From: Streptococcus infantis
GTDB taxonomy: Bacteria; Bacillota; Bacilli; Lactobacillales; Streptococcaceae
Assembly: GCF_021497965.1 (NCBI RefSeq)
Contig: NZ_CP046525.1
Span: 248,001 to 312,000, forward strand
Length of the DNA: 64,000 nucleotides
Direction: 5' to 3'
Part shown: one piece after another, positions 26,375-35,355 of the stretch
Layout: the number at the start of each line of letters is the position of its first letter
Numbering within the stretch: the stretch's first letter is position 1
Position numbers and translations under genes: made by a program
Notes under the pieces: generated by a model
Seen by the model: the letters and a program-made list of their open reading frames with translations, nothing else
Told to the model about the DNA's origin: nothing
Database searches by the model: none

Positions 26375-28795
26375 TTATGATGGTATAGGTAACTTTTCAA
26401 AGGTGATCACATCACCCTTTTGAGTCGCAAGTTGGATACGGTTGTCTTTGATGCGGATAACTTGTATTTCCTTGCCATTTACCTTGACAATGCTAGCTTC
26501 AATATTTGGGTAGTCTACGACTAAGTCTCCACCCGCATTAGAAAGGAAAGATAGTGTTTCAAGATTTCTTTCTTTCCATTTCATGCTGACTTCAAAGTTA
26601 CCACGAGCTACGAGACCTGAGACTTGTCCGTCTTTCCAGGCATCTGGAAGGGCTGGTAATGGGGCAATGTAGCCTGTGTGAGACTGAAGGAGCATTTCTG
26701 CCATACCGCTGGTTGCCCCAAAGTTCCCATCAATTTGGAAAGGCGCATGCGTATCCCAGAGGTTTTCTAGGGTTGAAGATTTGAGCTGTTCTGCCAACAA
26801 TCGATGGGCACGATTTCCATCTAGAAGACGGGCCCAGAGGTTGATTTTATTAGCCTTAGACCAACCGGTACCACCATCTCCACGATGGTTTAAGGTTGCA
26901 CGTGCAGCTTCTAGATATTCATGCTGATCCTTGCCAAATAGAGTACCTGGGAAGAGTCCAACTAGATGAGAAACGTGACGGTGATGATTTTCAATGCCTT
27001 CGTTGGTGAATTGCGGACTGTCTTCCTCGTACCATTCCTTGATACGTCCCTCTTGGTTGATGTGAAGTGGTTTGAGCTTGTCAAATTTAGCCTTCACTTC
27101 TGTCACCAAATCTTGGTCGACCTTCAGATGATTAGCTGCTTCCATATAGTCGTGGAATAACTGCCAAACTAGAGATTGGTCGAAGGTATTTCCGATCGTG
27201 ATAGTACCATGCTCTGGCGAGTAAGATGGAGAAGAAACCCAACGGTCACTGGCCTTGTCGTAGTGCAAGAAGGAATTCCAAAACTTGGCAGTTTCCTTGA
27301 GCATTGGATAAATCTTTTCTTTGAGATAAGTTTCATCCTTGGTGAATTTGTAGTAGTCATAGACGTTCTGCATCATCCAAGCATTGGCAGCAGGAGACCA
27401 ACCCCAATAGTAGTTCCAACCAGGAGTAGTCCAGCCAAATGGTGTCGCCTGGGTATGAACCAGCCAACCGTTTTCTTGACCTTCTTTGGACTCGATACCT
27501 GCATATTCTTTAGCAGCGATACGGCCATAGTAACGCATATCATCGATATAATTGATCATTGGCTTAGCCGTTTCTGCAAGATTGTTCATGTAGGCAGGCC
27601 AGTAGTTCATTTGTAGGTTGACATTGAGGTGGTAGTCAGAATTCCAAGGTGGATTATCTACTGCATTCCAGACTCCTTGCAAGTTAGCAGGAAGGGCATC
27701 TGTCCGGTCACGAGAAGAGCTGATGAGGAGGTAACGGCCGTATTGGAAGAAGAGCTCTTCTAGTTGTTGTCCTTTTGTAGGATCATAGGTTTGGAGAGCT
27801 TCTTTTGTCGTTTGGCTAGACTTGTTACCGCCAAGATTCAGTTGGACACGATTGAAGAGACTTTGATAGTCCTTGATGTGGTTATTTTTCAGAGTTTCAT
27901 AATCTTTTGCCTTGGCAGCTTCTACGATAGACTTAACAGTATTTTCTACGTCAATATCCTTGCGGTAATTGGTTTTTGGATTTTGAGCATAATTAGTCTT
28001 GGCACTGAGTAAAAGGGTCGCATAGCTGGCTCCAGTGACAGTCAAATAGCCATCTTGGGCAGTGACTTGTCCATCTGTCTTGATTCCAAGATAAGAGGCA
28101 AATTGAAGGCCATTGTCTTTGACAGTCCCCTTGAGCAAGATACCATTTGAATCGGTCGTGACTGCCCCTTGTTTATACTTCGAATATTCCCAAGAGTAGT
28201 CACCATTCGCAAGTAAATCCTCTGTCAAGCTATTCCAAAGGGTAAAATCGAGGGTCTTATCCCCTTTTTTACTCAAGTGAGTCACAGTAACATCATCAGG
28301 ATAGCTAGAGAAGGTTTCGCGTTTAAAGTTTGTTCCGTCCTGGCTATAAGAAGTGGTCGTGATAGCTTCGGTAATATCTAAGTCACGGTGATAGTCGGTA
28401 ACGTTCTCCAAACCTTTCTTTTGATTGTTAAAGACCATAAAGATATCACCGAAAGATAAGTAGCGTCCGTATTGGGCATTGTTAGGTCCTACTAGATTTT
28501 CTTCGGCTAACTGTTTCGCTTTTTGGCGGTTTCCTTGTTCTAAGGCTTTACGAATTTCTGCCAAAACCTTATAGCGGTCCTGATAGTTCCCCCCATTGTA
28601 ATCGGTGCTATCCGGTTGCGGTCCACCAGACCAGAGAGTTTTTTCATTGTATTGGATTCTTTCTTCACCGATGAGCCCAAAAACTTTTGCCCCCATTTCT
28701 CCATTTCCGACTGGCAGGGCTTGTTTTTCCCAGCCGTCATAAGAAGGGGCAGTTGGTTGGTCGTAATGAAGTTGATAGTTATTTTTATTTTCCAT
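26375..28795 (-). CDS. Glycoside hydrolase family 95 protein (alpha-L-fucosidase type)
   Basis: GH95 enzymes remove alpha-1,2-linked L-fucose (some act on galactose) with inversion. The 806-residue protein has the family layout: N-terminal beta-sandwich (about 8-270; QALPVGNGEMGAKVFG, YNEKTLWSGGP), linker, (alpha/alpha)6 barrel (about 310-700) with GVWNAVDNPPWNSDYHLNVN and NYWPAYMNNL, and WAHAPFQIDGN-like TNAPFQIDGNFGAT region near 690. There is no signal peptide or LPXTG anchor, so it should act inside the cell on imported glycans. No sugar transporter or regulator is adjacent. The start has no clear Shine-Dalgarno; its mRNA leader is A-rich. Confidence 0.9.
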   Translation of the reverse strand: MENKNNYQLHYDQPTAPSYDGWEKQALPVGNGEMGAKVFGLIGEERIQYNEKTLWSGGPQPDSTDYNGGNYQDRYKVLAEIRKALEQGNRQKAKQLAEENLVGPNNAQYGRYLSFGDIFMVFNNQKKGLENVTDYHRDLDITEAITTTSYSQDGTNFKRETFSSYPDDVTVTHLSKKGDKTLDFTLWNSLTEDLLANGDYSWEYSKYKQGAVTTDSNGILLKGTVKDNGLQFASYLGIKTDGQVTAQDGYLTVTGASYATLLLSAKTNYAQNPKTNYRKDIDVENTVKSIVEAAKAKDYETLKNNHIKDYQSLFNRVQLNLGGNKSSQTTKEALQTYDPTKGQQLEELFFQYGRYLLISSSRDRTDALPANLQGVWNAVDNPPWNSDYHLNVNLQMNYWPAYMNNLAETAKPMINYIDDMRYYGRIAAKEYAGIESKEGQENGWLVHTQATPFGWTTPGWNYYWGWSPAANAWMMQNVYDYYKFTKDETYLKEKIYPMLKETAKFWNSFLHYDKASDRWVSSPSYSPEHGTITIGNTFDQSLVWQLFHDYMEAANHLKVDQDLVTEVKAKFDKLKPLHINQEGRIKEWYEEDSPQFTNEGIENHHRHVSHLVGLFPGTLFGKDQHEYLEAARATLNHRGDGGTGWSKANKINLWARLLDGNRAHRLLAEQLKSSTLENLWDTHAPFQIDGNFGATSGMAEMLLQSHTGYIAPLPALPDAWKDGQVSGLVARGNFEVSMKWKERNLETLSFLSNAGGDLVVDYPNIEASIVKVNGKEIQVIRIKDNRIQLATQKGDVITFEKLPIPS

Positions 28796-28842
28796 AGTTT
28801 TTTTATTATTGAAGCAAGTAGTATAGTGAATTCTATGCTTTT

Positions 28843-28871
28843 ACTATAGCAGACACATTAACTTATTGCAA
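28843..28871 (-). promoter_or_regulatory. Promoter of the GH95 gene
   Basis: On the minus strand TTGCAA, a 17-bp spacer and TATAGT. Just downstream is the inverted repeat ATAG-N6-CTAT (28823-28836), a possible operator. Confidence 0.65.
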
Positions 28872-29027
28872 GGTTTTAAAGGCCTCATTTGTTTATTTTA
28901 AGGACAGTGTATATTCTAGATTTTATAATGGATAGTAAGCAAGCCTTTTTTATAGGTAAAGTGAATTAAAATGTTGCATAGTTGCTTTCTGAAAGCGCAA
29001 ATCAAACTAGTCAGCAGTGGGACTTTA

Positions 29028-29036
29028 TGGTATAAT
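29028..29036 (+). promoter_or_regulatory. Extended -10 promoter of the YneF gene
   Basis: TGGTATAAT 33 bp before the ATG at 29070, which has AACAGGAGAAATATT as ribosome binding site. Confidence 0.75.
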
Positions 29037-29069
29037 ATAGTAGACTTTAAAAGAAACAGGAGAAATATT

Positions 29070-29315
29070 ATGGATCTTATTTTAGCGATTGTCTTGATTG
29101 TTTTAGCTTTTCTAGGAGGTGCTCTAGGAGGCATGTACTTGGTGCGTAAACAAATTGAAAAAGAGTTTGCGGACAACCCACGTTTGAATGCAGAAGCCGT
29201 TCGTACTCTCTTGAGTGCTAATGGTCAAAAACCAAGCGAAGCTAAGGTACAACAAGTTTACCACCAAATCATTCGCCAACAAAAAGCAGCCCTCGCTAAC
29301 AATAAAAAGAAATAA
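29070..29315 (+). CDS. YneF (UPF0154) family membrane protein
   Basis: An 81-residue protein of a conserved Firmicute family of unknown function. It has one N-terminal membrane helix (2-24; [23 protein letters not shown]) and a cytoplasmic tail with the signature [42 protein letters not shown] split over residues 25-67. The start at 29070 is set by the ribosome binding site; an upstream open frame is discarded. It lies before murI as in pneumococcus, separated by a hairpin. Confidence 0.88.
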   Translation: MDLILAIVLIVLAFLGGALGGMYLVRKQIEKEFADNPRLNAEAVRTLLSANGQKPSEAKVQQVYHQIIRQQKAALANNKKK

Positions 29316-29321
29316 ATAGGA

Positions 29322-29352
29322 AAAGTCTGGGATGAAAGTTCCAGACTTCTCA
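29322..29352 (+). terminator. Hairpin after the YneF gene
   Basis: AAGTCTGG pairs with CCAGACTT around GATGAAAGTT. The T tract is weak. It resembles the hairpin after purR. The 170 bp from here to murI holds no gene that I can see. Confidence 0.6.
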
Positions 29353-29522
29353 CTATGTTTGACTGATATTTAGAGACAAGACTTTTTCCTTGCATTCTAT
29401 TGATATTTGATTATGATTAAGTTGGAGACAACTGATGACGAATCAGTCGGTCGGAAATTTCAGTAAGAAATGTAATGATAATGAACTATCAATCAGAATA
29501 ATAAGACTAGAAAGAAGACTAT

Positions 29523-30317
29523 ATGGATAATCGACCAATCGGTTTTTTGGACTCTGGTGTTGGAGGCTTAACTGTTGTGCGTGAGCTCATGCGTCAGCTT
29601 CCTCATGAAGAAATCGTCTATATTGGAGATTCGGCACGGGCGCCATATGGCCCTCGTCCTGCTGAGCAAATTCGTGAATATACTTGGCAGTTGGTCAACT
29701 TTCTTTTGACCAAGGATGTCAAGATGATTGTCATTGCTTGTAATACAGCAACAGCAGTCGTCTGGGAAGAAATTAAAGCCCAGTTAGATATTCCTGTTCT
29801 TGGAGTGATTTTACCTGGCGCTTCAGCGGCTATCAAAGCAAGTCAGGGTGGGAAAATCGGAGTGATTGGAACACCGATGACAGTACAATCAGATATCTAT
29901 CGTCAAAAGATCCATGACTTGGATCCAGATTTACAAGTTGAAAGTTTGGCTTGTCCCAAATTTGCTCCTTTGGTCGAGTCAGGTGCTCTATCGACCAGTG
30001 TGACTAAGAAAGTCGTATACGAAACCCTACGTCCCTTGGTCGGAAAAGTGGATAGCTTGATTTTAGGTTGTACTCATTATCCGCTTCTTAGACCCATTAT
30101 CCAAAATGTAATGGGGCCTAAGGTCCAACTAATCGATAGTGGAGCGGAGTGTGTACGCGATATCTCAGTCTTGCTCAACTATTTTGAGATTAACCGTAGT
30201 CGAGATGCGGCGCCACTTCAACACCGTTTTTACACAACTGCAAATAGTCAGAGTTTTGCTCAAATCGGAGCAGAATGGCTGGAAAAAAATATTCATGTGG
30301 AGCATGTAACATTATGA
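29523..30317 (+). CDS. murI: Glutamate racemase
   Basis: Makes D-glutamate for peptidoglycan. The 264-residue protein has the two catalytic cysteines C73 (ACNTAT) and C184 (LGCTHYP), the N-terminal [13 protein letters not shown] and the GDSARAPYG motif. It heads an operon of overlapping genes: its TGA stop overlaps the rdgB ATG. There is no strong promoter immediately upstream; the 200-bp gap is AT-rich. Confidence 0.96.
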   Translation: MDNRPIGFLDSGVGGLTVVRELMRQLPHEEIVYIGDSARAPYGPRPAEQIREYTWQLVNFLLTKDVKMIVIACNTATAVVWEEIKAQLDIPVLGVILPGASAAIKASQGGKIGVIGTPMTVQSDIYRQKIHDLDPDLQVESLACPKFAPLVESGALSTSVTKKVVYETLRPLVGKVDSLILGCTHYPLLRPIIQNVMGPKVQLIDSGAECVRDISVLLNYFEINRSRDAAPLQHRFYTTANSQSFAQIGAEWLEKNIHVEHVTL

Positions 30318-31285
30318 CAAACAAAATTTATGAATACAAGGATGACCAGGACTGGTATGTTGGCTCCTACAGTGTTTTTGGTGGTATCCGTACTTTGACG
30401 GATGATGAGTTAGATTTTCCTTTGTTTGATTTAGCCAAAATCTTTCGAGATGAGGAAAGAGGATTTCCGCTTTCAGTTACCGTTTTACGTTATGCTTCAG
30501 CCTATCGCCTATTCTCTTTTGTGGTAGATATCCTCAATCAAGAAGCAAATCGAAACTTAGAAGTTATTCAACGCCAAGGAGCTTTGCTCTTAGTGGAAAA
30601 CGGAAAGCTCTTGCATGTGGAATTGCCTAAAGAAGGAGTGAATGTTCAGGACTTTTTCGAGACAAATAAGGTCAGAGAAACCTTGCTCATAGCGACTCGT
30701 AACGAAGGGAAGACCAAGGAATTTCGAGCTATCTTTGACAAACTAGGTTATGACGTAGAAAATCTCAATAATTATCCAGACCTACCTGAAGTTGCTGAAA
30801 CGGGTATGACCTTCGAAGAAAATGCCCGCCTCAAAGCAGAAACTATTTCCCAATTAACAGGTAAGATGGTTTTAGCTGATGACTCTGGGCTCAAAGTCGA
30901 TGTGCTTGGTGGTCTACCAGGCGTTTGGTCGGCTCGCTTCGCAGGAGTCGGAGCAACCGATCAGGAAAACAACGCCAAACTCTTGCACGAATTAGCCATG
31001 GTCTTTGATCTCAAGGACCGCTCAGCGCAATTTCACACAACCTTGGTCGTGGCTAGTCCAGGTAAGGAAAGCTTGGTTGTCGAAGCTGACTGGCCAGGTT
31101 ACATTAACTTTGAACCTAAGGGTGAAAATGGTTTTGGCTATGATCCGCTCTTCTTAGTAGGAGAAACTGGTAAATCATCAGCCGAATTAACCCTTGAAGA
31201 AAAAAATAGTCAATCCCACCGTGCATTAGCCGTTAAGAAACTTTTGGAGGTATTTCCATCATGGCAAAGCAAACCATCATTGTAA
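30314..31285 (+). CDS. rdgB: XTP/dITP pyrophosphatase with streptococcal N-terminal extension
   Basis: RdgB/HAM1 hydrolyses non-canonical purine triphosphates (dITP, XTP) and keeps them out of DNA. From the ATG at 30314 it has 323 residues. The HAM1 domain begins near residue 122 ([16 protein letters not shown]) and has [24 protein letters not shown] and [10 protein letters not shown]. The first 120 residues are an additional domain found in streptococcal homologues, with no function I can assign. Overlaps: ATGA with murI, 25 bp with the next gene. Confidence 0.94.
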   Translation: MTNKIYEYKDDQDWYVGSYSVFGGIRTLTDDELDFPLFDLAKIFRDEERGFPLSVTVLRYASAYRLFSFVVDILNQEANRNLEVIQRQGALLLVENGKLLHVELPKEGVNVQDFFETNKVRETLLIATRNEGKTKEFRAIFDKLGYDVENLNNYPDLPEVAETGMTFEENARLKAETISQLTGKMVLADDSGLKVDVLGGLPGVWSARFAGVGATDQENNAKLLHELAMVFDLKDRSAQFHTTLVVASPGKESLVVEADWPGYINFEPKGENGFGYDPLFLVGETGKSSAELTLEEKNSQSHRALAVKKLLEVFPSWQSKPSL

Positions 31286-31782
31286 TGAGTGACTCCCACG
31301 GAGATAGCTTGATTGTAGAAGAAATACGTGACCGCTATCTTGGAAAAGTCGATGCTATTTTTCACGATGGTGACTCGGAACTTCGCCCAGATTCACCACT
31401 CTGGGAAGGAATCCAGGTAGTCAGAGGAAACATGGATTTTTATTCAGACTATCCAGAACGCTTGGTGACTCAACTGGGTCCTACTAAGATTATCCAGACT
31501 CATGGACATTTGTTTGATATTAACTTCAACTTCCAAAAGCTTGATTTCTGGGCTCAAGAGGAAGACGCAGATATCTGTCTTTATGGGCACTTGCATGTTC
31601 CAAGTGCTTGGATGGAAGGGAAGACTCTCTTTCTAAATCCTGGTTCAATCAGTCAACCACGTGGAACTATCAGAGAATGTCTCTACGCTCGTGTGGAGAT
31701 TGATGATAGCTACTTTAAAGTAGACTTTTTGACACGTGACCATGAGGTTTATCCAGGCTTGTCCAAGGAGTTTGCTCGATGA
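31261..31782 (+). CDS. YfcE/MJ0936-type metallophosphoesterase
   Basis: A 173-residue calcineurin-like phosphodiesterase. Metal ligands can be read from D11 and H13 (MSDSHGD), HDGDSE, RGNMD, THGH and YGHLHVP, then the [12 protein letters not shown]-terminal motif of the YfcE/MJ0936 group. Members hydrolyse model phosphodiesters, but the natural substrate is unknown. It starts inside rdgB (25-bp overlap) and overlaps cbpB by 4 bp, so all are translated from one mRNA. Confidence 0.9.
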   Translation: MAKQTIIVMSDSHGDSLIVEEIRDRYLGKVDAIFHDGDSELRPDSPLWEGIQVVRGNMDFYSDYPERLVTQLGPTKIIQTHGHLFDINFNFQKLDFWAQEEDADICLYGHLHVPSAWMEGKTLFLNPGSISQPRGTIRECLYARVEIDDSYFKVDFLTRDHEVYPGLSKEFAR

Positions 31783-32240
31783 TTGCCAAAGAATTTGAAC
31801 AGTTTTTACTGGAGCAAGAGGAAACCTTTTTAACTCCTGCTGAAAATTTGGCTGTGCTCATTGATACTCACAATGCAGATCATGCAATTCTCCTCCTTAG
31901 CCAGATGACCTATACCAGAGTACCAGTCGTGACTGATGAGAAAAAATTCGTCGGAACTATTGGTCTTAGAGATATTCTTGCTTACCAGATGGAGCAGGGA
32001 TTGAGCCAGGAAGCCATGGCAGATACGGATATCGTACACATGACCAAGAAGGATGTTGCAGTGGTAGCTCCAGATTATACATTGACAGATGTTTTACATA
32101 AGTTAGTGGATGAATCTTTCCTACCAGTTGTTGATAAGGATGGAATTTTCCAAGGGATTATTACACGGAAATCAATCCTTAAGGCTGTCAATGCCCTTCT
32201 GCATGATTTTAGTAAGGAATATGAGATTCGAAGCAAATGA
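31779..32240 (+). CDS. cbpB: CBS domain protein, CbpB/DarB-like (putative c-di-AMP binding)
   Basis: A 153-residue protein made of two CBS repeats (about 25-75 and 85-145; TYTRVPVVTDEKKFVGTIGLRDIL, SFLPVVDKDGIFQGIITRKSIL). Stand-alone CBS proteins of this size, CbpB in Listeria and DarB in Bacillus, bind c-di-AMP and regulate pyruvate carboxylase or the (p)ppGpp synthetase Rel. The streptococcal role is inferred from that. It overlaps both neighbours by 4 bp. Confidence 0.82.
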   Translation: MIAKEFEQFLLEQEETFLTPAENLAVLIDTHNADHAILLLSQMTYTRVPVVTDEKKFVGTIGLRDILAYQMEQGLSQEAMADTDIVHMTKKDVAVVAPDYTLTDVLHKLVDESFLPVVDKDGIFQGIITRKSILKAVNALLHDFSKEYEIRSK

Positions 32241-32971
32241 GAGAATGGATTTCAGTATTTTTAGAAGAAAAGCAAAATCTATCTAGTAATTCTAAGCAGT
32301 CTTATAAGTATGATTTGGAGCAGTTTTTGGATTTTGTTGGAAAACAAATTTCAGAGACAAGTTTAAAAATCTACCAAGCTCAATTATCAAATTTTAAAAT
32401 GAGTGCCCAAAAGCGGAAGGTTTCTGCTTGCAATCAATTTCTTTACTTTTTATATCAGAAAGGAATGATTGGCACCTTTTACCGTTTGGAATTACTCAAA
32501 CAGGCTGAGAAAAAACAAGGGAAGTCGGAACTTTTAGACATCAGTTCTTTCTGGCAAGAAAGTGCTTATCCAGAAGGACGCTTGCTAGCCTTGCTAATAG
32601 TAGAGTTGGGCCTCTTGCCTAGTGAAATTCTAGCCTTAAAAACAGGGGATGTGAACCTGGATTTTCAAGTTTTGAGAGTCAATAAAGCTTCTCAACAAAG
32701 AATCCTGAGCCTTCCCCAAAATTTGCTTGCAGAGTTAGAGCCCTTGATGGGGCAGACCTATCTCTTTGAAAAAGCTGGGAAACCGTACTCCCGTCAATGG
32801 GCCTTTCGTCAGTTGGAAGCTTTTTTAAAGGAAAAAGGTTTTTCAGATTTATCTGCCCAAGGATTGAGAGAACAGTTTATATTAAGACAAATCGAAGAAA
32901 AGGTTGACTTGTACGAAATCGCTAAAAAATTAGGATTAAAGACAGTCATGACCTTAGAAAAATATAGATAA
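32237..32971 (+). CDS. XerD-like tyrosine recombinase homologue, catalytic residues degenerate
   Basis: A 244-residue XerD-like protein, shorter than active XerC/D (about 295). The N-terminal SAM-like core-binding domain is recognisable ([27 protein letters not shown]). The C-terminal catalytic domain keeps GLREQFI and a final tyrosine (TLEKYR), but the expected arginine after [10 protein letters not shown] and the HxxR histidines are absent. The pneumococcal homologue (XerDL) likewise lacks most active-site residues, so recombinase activity is doubtful. It is next to scpAB, the condensin genes, hinting at a chromosome-related structural role. Confidence 0.85.
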   Translation: MREWISVFLEEKQNLSSNSKQSYKYDLEQFLDFVGKQISETSLKIYQAQLSNFKMSAQKRKVSACNQFLYFLYQKGMIGTFYRLELLKQAEKKQGKSELLDISSFWQESAYPEGRLLALLIVELGLLPSEILALKTGDVNLDFQVLRVNKASQQRILSLPQNLLAELEPLMGQTYLFEKAGKPYSRQWAFRQLEAFLKEKGFSDLSAQGLREQFILRQIEEKVDLYEIAKKLGLKTVMTLEKYR

Positions 32972-33705
32972 TGGATATTAAATTAAAAGATTTTGAAGGA
33001 CCTTTGGACTTGCTCCTACACTTGGTTTCAAAGTATCAGATGGATATCTATGATGTGCCAATCACAGAGGTTATCGAGCAATATCTAGCCTATATTTCGA
33101 CATTACAAGCCATGCGTTTAGAAGTGGCAGGCGAATACATGGTGATGGCTAGCCAACTGATGCTGATTAAGAGTCGCAAGCTCTTGCCAAAGGTTGCAGA
33201 AGTGACGGATTTAGAGGATGACCTAGAGCAGGATCTCCTTTCTCAGATTGAGGAATACCGTAAATTTAAACTTTTGGGAGAGCAGTTGGAAGTGAAGCAC
33301 CAGGAACGAGCTCAATATTACTCAAAAGCACCTACAGAGTTAATCTACGAGGATGCAGAACTTGTGCATGATAAGACGACGATTGATCTTTTCTTAGCCT
33401 TTTCAACCTTACTAACCAAGAAAAAGGAAGAATTCTCGAAAAGTCACACAACAATCTTACGAGATGAGTATAAGATTGAAGATATGATGGTCATCGTTCG
33501 AGAAGCCTTGGTTGAAGGTCAGCAATTATGCTTGCAGGATTTGTTTAAAGAAACCAAGGATTTACAAGAGGTCATTACACTCTTTTTAGCAACTTTGGAG
33601 TTGATTAAAACTCAAGAAATTCTCTTGATTCAAAAAGAGAGTTTTGGAGATATTTATCTCATGAAAAAGAATGAAGAAAATCAAGTAGAGCAGAGTCAAG
33701 CTTGA
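32971..33705 (+). CDS. scpA: Segregation and condensation protein A
   Basis: Kleisin subunit of the SMC condensin that organises and segregates the chromosome. The 244-residue protein has the N-terminal SMC-binding region [27 protein letters not shown] (2-28), ScpB-binding middle helices and the C-terminal winged helix. Its ATG overlaps the stop of the XerD-like gene in TAATG. scpB follows after 12 bp, as in most Firmicutes. Confidence 0.95.
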   Translation: MDIKLKDFEGPLDLLLHLVSKYQMDIYDVPITEVIEQYLAYISTLQAMRLEVAGEYMVMASQLMLIKSRKLLPKVAEVTDLEDDLEQDLLSQIEEYRKFKLLGEQLEVKHQERAQYYSKAPTELIYEDAELVHDKTTIDLFLAFSTLLTKKKEEFSKSHTTILRDEYKIEDMMVIVREALVEGQQLCLQDLFKETKDLQEVITLFLATLELIKTQEILLIQKESFGDIYLMKKNEENQVEQSQA

Positions 33706-33717
33706 TAGAGAGGAAAT

Positions 33718-34287
33718 ATGAGTACTTTAGCAGAAATAGAAGCACTCCTGTTTGTAGCGGGGGAGGATGGGATTAGAGTCCGTCAGCTGGCTGAGGTCCT
33801 ATCGCTTCCACCGACGGGGATTCAGCAAAGCTTAGAAAAGTTAGCCCACAAGTATGAAAAAGACCAGGATTCTAGTTTAGCACTGATTGAGACCGGTGGT
33901 GCCTACAGATTGGTGACCAAGCCACAATTTGCAGCGATTTTAAAAGAATACTCTAAGGCGCCAATCAACCAAAGTCTATCTCGTGCCGCACTTGAAACCT
34001 TGTCCATCATTGCTTACAAGCAACCCATCACACGGATCGAGATTGATGCTATTCGGGGGGTTAATTCAAGTGGAGCGCTGGCTAAGTTACAGGCCTTTGA
34101 GTTAATACGAGAAGACGGGAAAAAGGAAGTTCTCGGACGCCCTAATCTTTATGTAACGACGGATTATTTCCTGGATTACATGGGGATTAATCACTTGGAA
34201 GAGTTGCCCGTGATTGATGAGCTTGATATTCAAGCACAAGAAAGCCAATTATTTGGTGAAAGGATAGAAGAAGATGAGAATCAATAA
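33718..34287 (+). CDS. scpB: Segregation and condensation protein B
   Basis: Dimeric winged-helix protein that binds the ScpA kleisin in the SMC complex. The 189-residue protein contains the first winged helix (1-75; [15 protein letters not shown]) and the second with [27 protein letters not shown] and [25 protein letters not shown] precedes the ATG. It overlaps rluB by 14 bp. Confidence 0.95.
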   Translation: MSTLAEIEALLFVAGEDGIRVRQLAEVLSLPPTGIQQSLEKLAHKYEKDQDSSLALIETGGAYRLVTKPQFAAILKEYSKAPINQSLSRAALETLSIIAYKQPITRIEIDAIRGVNSSGALAKLQAFELIREDGKKEVLGRPNLYVTTDYFLDYMGINHLEELPVIDELDIQAQESQLFGERIEEDENQ

Positions 34288-34999
34288 ATATATTGCCCAC
34301 GCAGGAGTGGCCAGTAGGAGAAAAGCAGAAGAGTTGATCAAGCAAGGCTTGGTGACGGTTAACGGCCAAGTTGTGCGTGAACTAGCAACGACCATCAAGT
34401 CAGGCGACAAGGTCGAAGTTGAAGGTCAACCAATCTATAACGAAGAAAAAGTCTACTATCTGCTTAACAAACCGCGCGGTGTGATTTCTAGCGTGACAGA
34501 TGACAAAGGTCGCAAGACAGTTGTCGATCTTTTTCCCAATGTGAAGGAGCGCATCTATCCTGTGGGGCGCTTGGACTGGGATACGTCTGGAGTCTTGATT
34601 TTGACCAACGATGGTGACTTTACAGACGAGATGATTCACCCTCGTAATGAGATTGATAAGGTCTACGTGGCGCGTGTAAAAGGAATTGCCAATAAAGAAA
34701 ATCTCCGTCCCTTGACTCGTGGAGTTGAGATTGATGGCAAAAAGACCAAGCCAGCTGTTTATGAAATTCTCAAAGTAGACCCAGTAAAAAACCGCTCAGT
34801 TGTTCAGTTGACCATCCATGAAGGGCGCAATCACCAGGTTAAAAAAATGTTTGAAGCTGTTGGCCTTCAAGTGGATAAACTCTCTCGAACTCGTTTTGGA
34901 CATCTAGACTTAACGGGTCTTCGTCCAGGAGAATCACGTCGTCTTAATAAAAAAGAAATCAGTCAATTACACACCATGGCTGTAACCAATAATAAATAA
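34274..34999 (+). CDS. rluB: Pseudouridine synthase RluB-type (23S rRNA)
   Basis: Isomerises a uridine in 23S rRNA helix 89; Firmicute members next to scpB act at the RluB site. The 241-residue protein has an S4 RNA-binding domain (1-60; [21 protein letters not shown]) and the RsuA-family catalytic domain with [11 protein letters not shown], catalytic D101 in GRLDWDTSG and [15 protein letters not shown]. It overlaps scpB upstream and meets yidD end to start (TAATG-type). Confidence 0.94.
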   Translation: MRINKYIAHAGVASRRKAEELIKQGLVTVNGQVVRELATTIKSGDKVEVEGQPIYNEEKVYYLLNKPRGVISSVTDDKGRKTVVDLFPNVKERIYPVGRLDWDTSGVLILTNDGDFTDEMIHPRNEIDKVYVARVKGIANKENLRPLTRGVEIDGKKTKPAVYEILKVDPVKNRSVVQLTIHEGRNHQVKKMFEAVGLQVDKLSRTRFGHLDLTGLRPGESRRLNKKEISQLHTMAVTNNK

Positions 35000-35235
35000 T
35001 GAAAAAAATTTTAATTGCGCCAGTGCGCTTTTACCAACGATTTATCTCGCCTGCTTTCCCGCCATCTTGCCGCTTTGAACCGACTTGTTCGAACTACATG
35101 ATTCAAGCTATCGAAAAGCATGGTGCCAAGGGAGTTCTGATGGGCTTAGCACGGATTTTACGGTGCCATCCTTGGTCCGAAGAGGGTAAAGATCCAGTGC
35201 CGGATGTTTTCTCATTAAAAAGAAATTCAAAATAA
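34999..35235 (+). CDS. yidD: Membrane protein insertion efficiency factor YidD
   Basis: A 78-residue amphipathic membrane-associated protein thought to assist YidC-dependent insertion. The family signature is intact: [21 protein letters not shown] (split as in residues 10-29), the [24 protein letters not shown] region and CHPW. It is the last gene of the murI operon; the first codon overlaps the rluB stop. A perfect terminator follows. Confidence 0.94.
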   Translation: MKKILIAPVRFYQRFISPAFPPSCRFEPTCSNYMIQAIEKHGAKGVLMGLARILRCHPWSEEGKDPVPDVFSLKRNSK

Positions 35236-35262
35236 AAGAATCACATTTGTGATTCTTTTTTG
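35234..35262. terminator. Terminator of the murI-yidD operon
   Basis: AAAAGAATCAC-ATTT-GTGATTCTTTTTT, a perfect stem-loop ending in T6. Confidence 0.92.
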
Positions 35263-35322
35263 TTGCAGGAAATAAGTTAGATGGTAAAATGTTGATTTCT
35301 ACTACCTTTCTCCTATAAAAAG

Positions 35323-35331
35323 TGGTAAAAT
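35323..35331 (+). promoter_or_regulatory. Probable extended -10 promoter of pepA
   Basis: TGGTAAAAT 25 bp before the ATG at 35356; GAAGGGA is the binding site. Confidence 0.6.
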
Positions 35332-35355
35332 GGTTGAAAGAAAGAAGGGACTAAA

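Noticed and set aside
27176-27616. 146-codon open frame antisense inside the GH95 gene
   Set aside because: It lies wholly within a well-conserved gene, has no ribosome binding site and its product shows no recognisable pattern; a by-product of codon use.
28920-28975. 13-codon frame after a TATAAT near 28925
   Set aside because: Too short, no ribosome binding site, and the YneF promoter lies further downstream.
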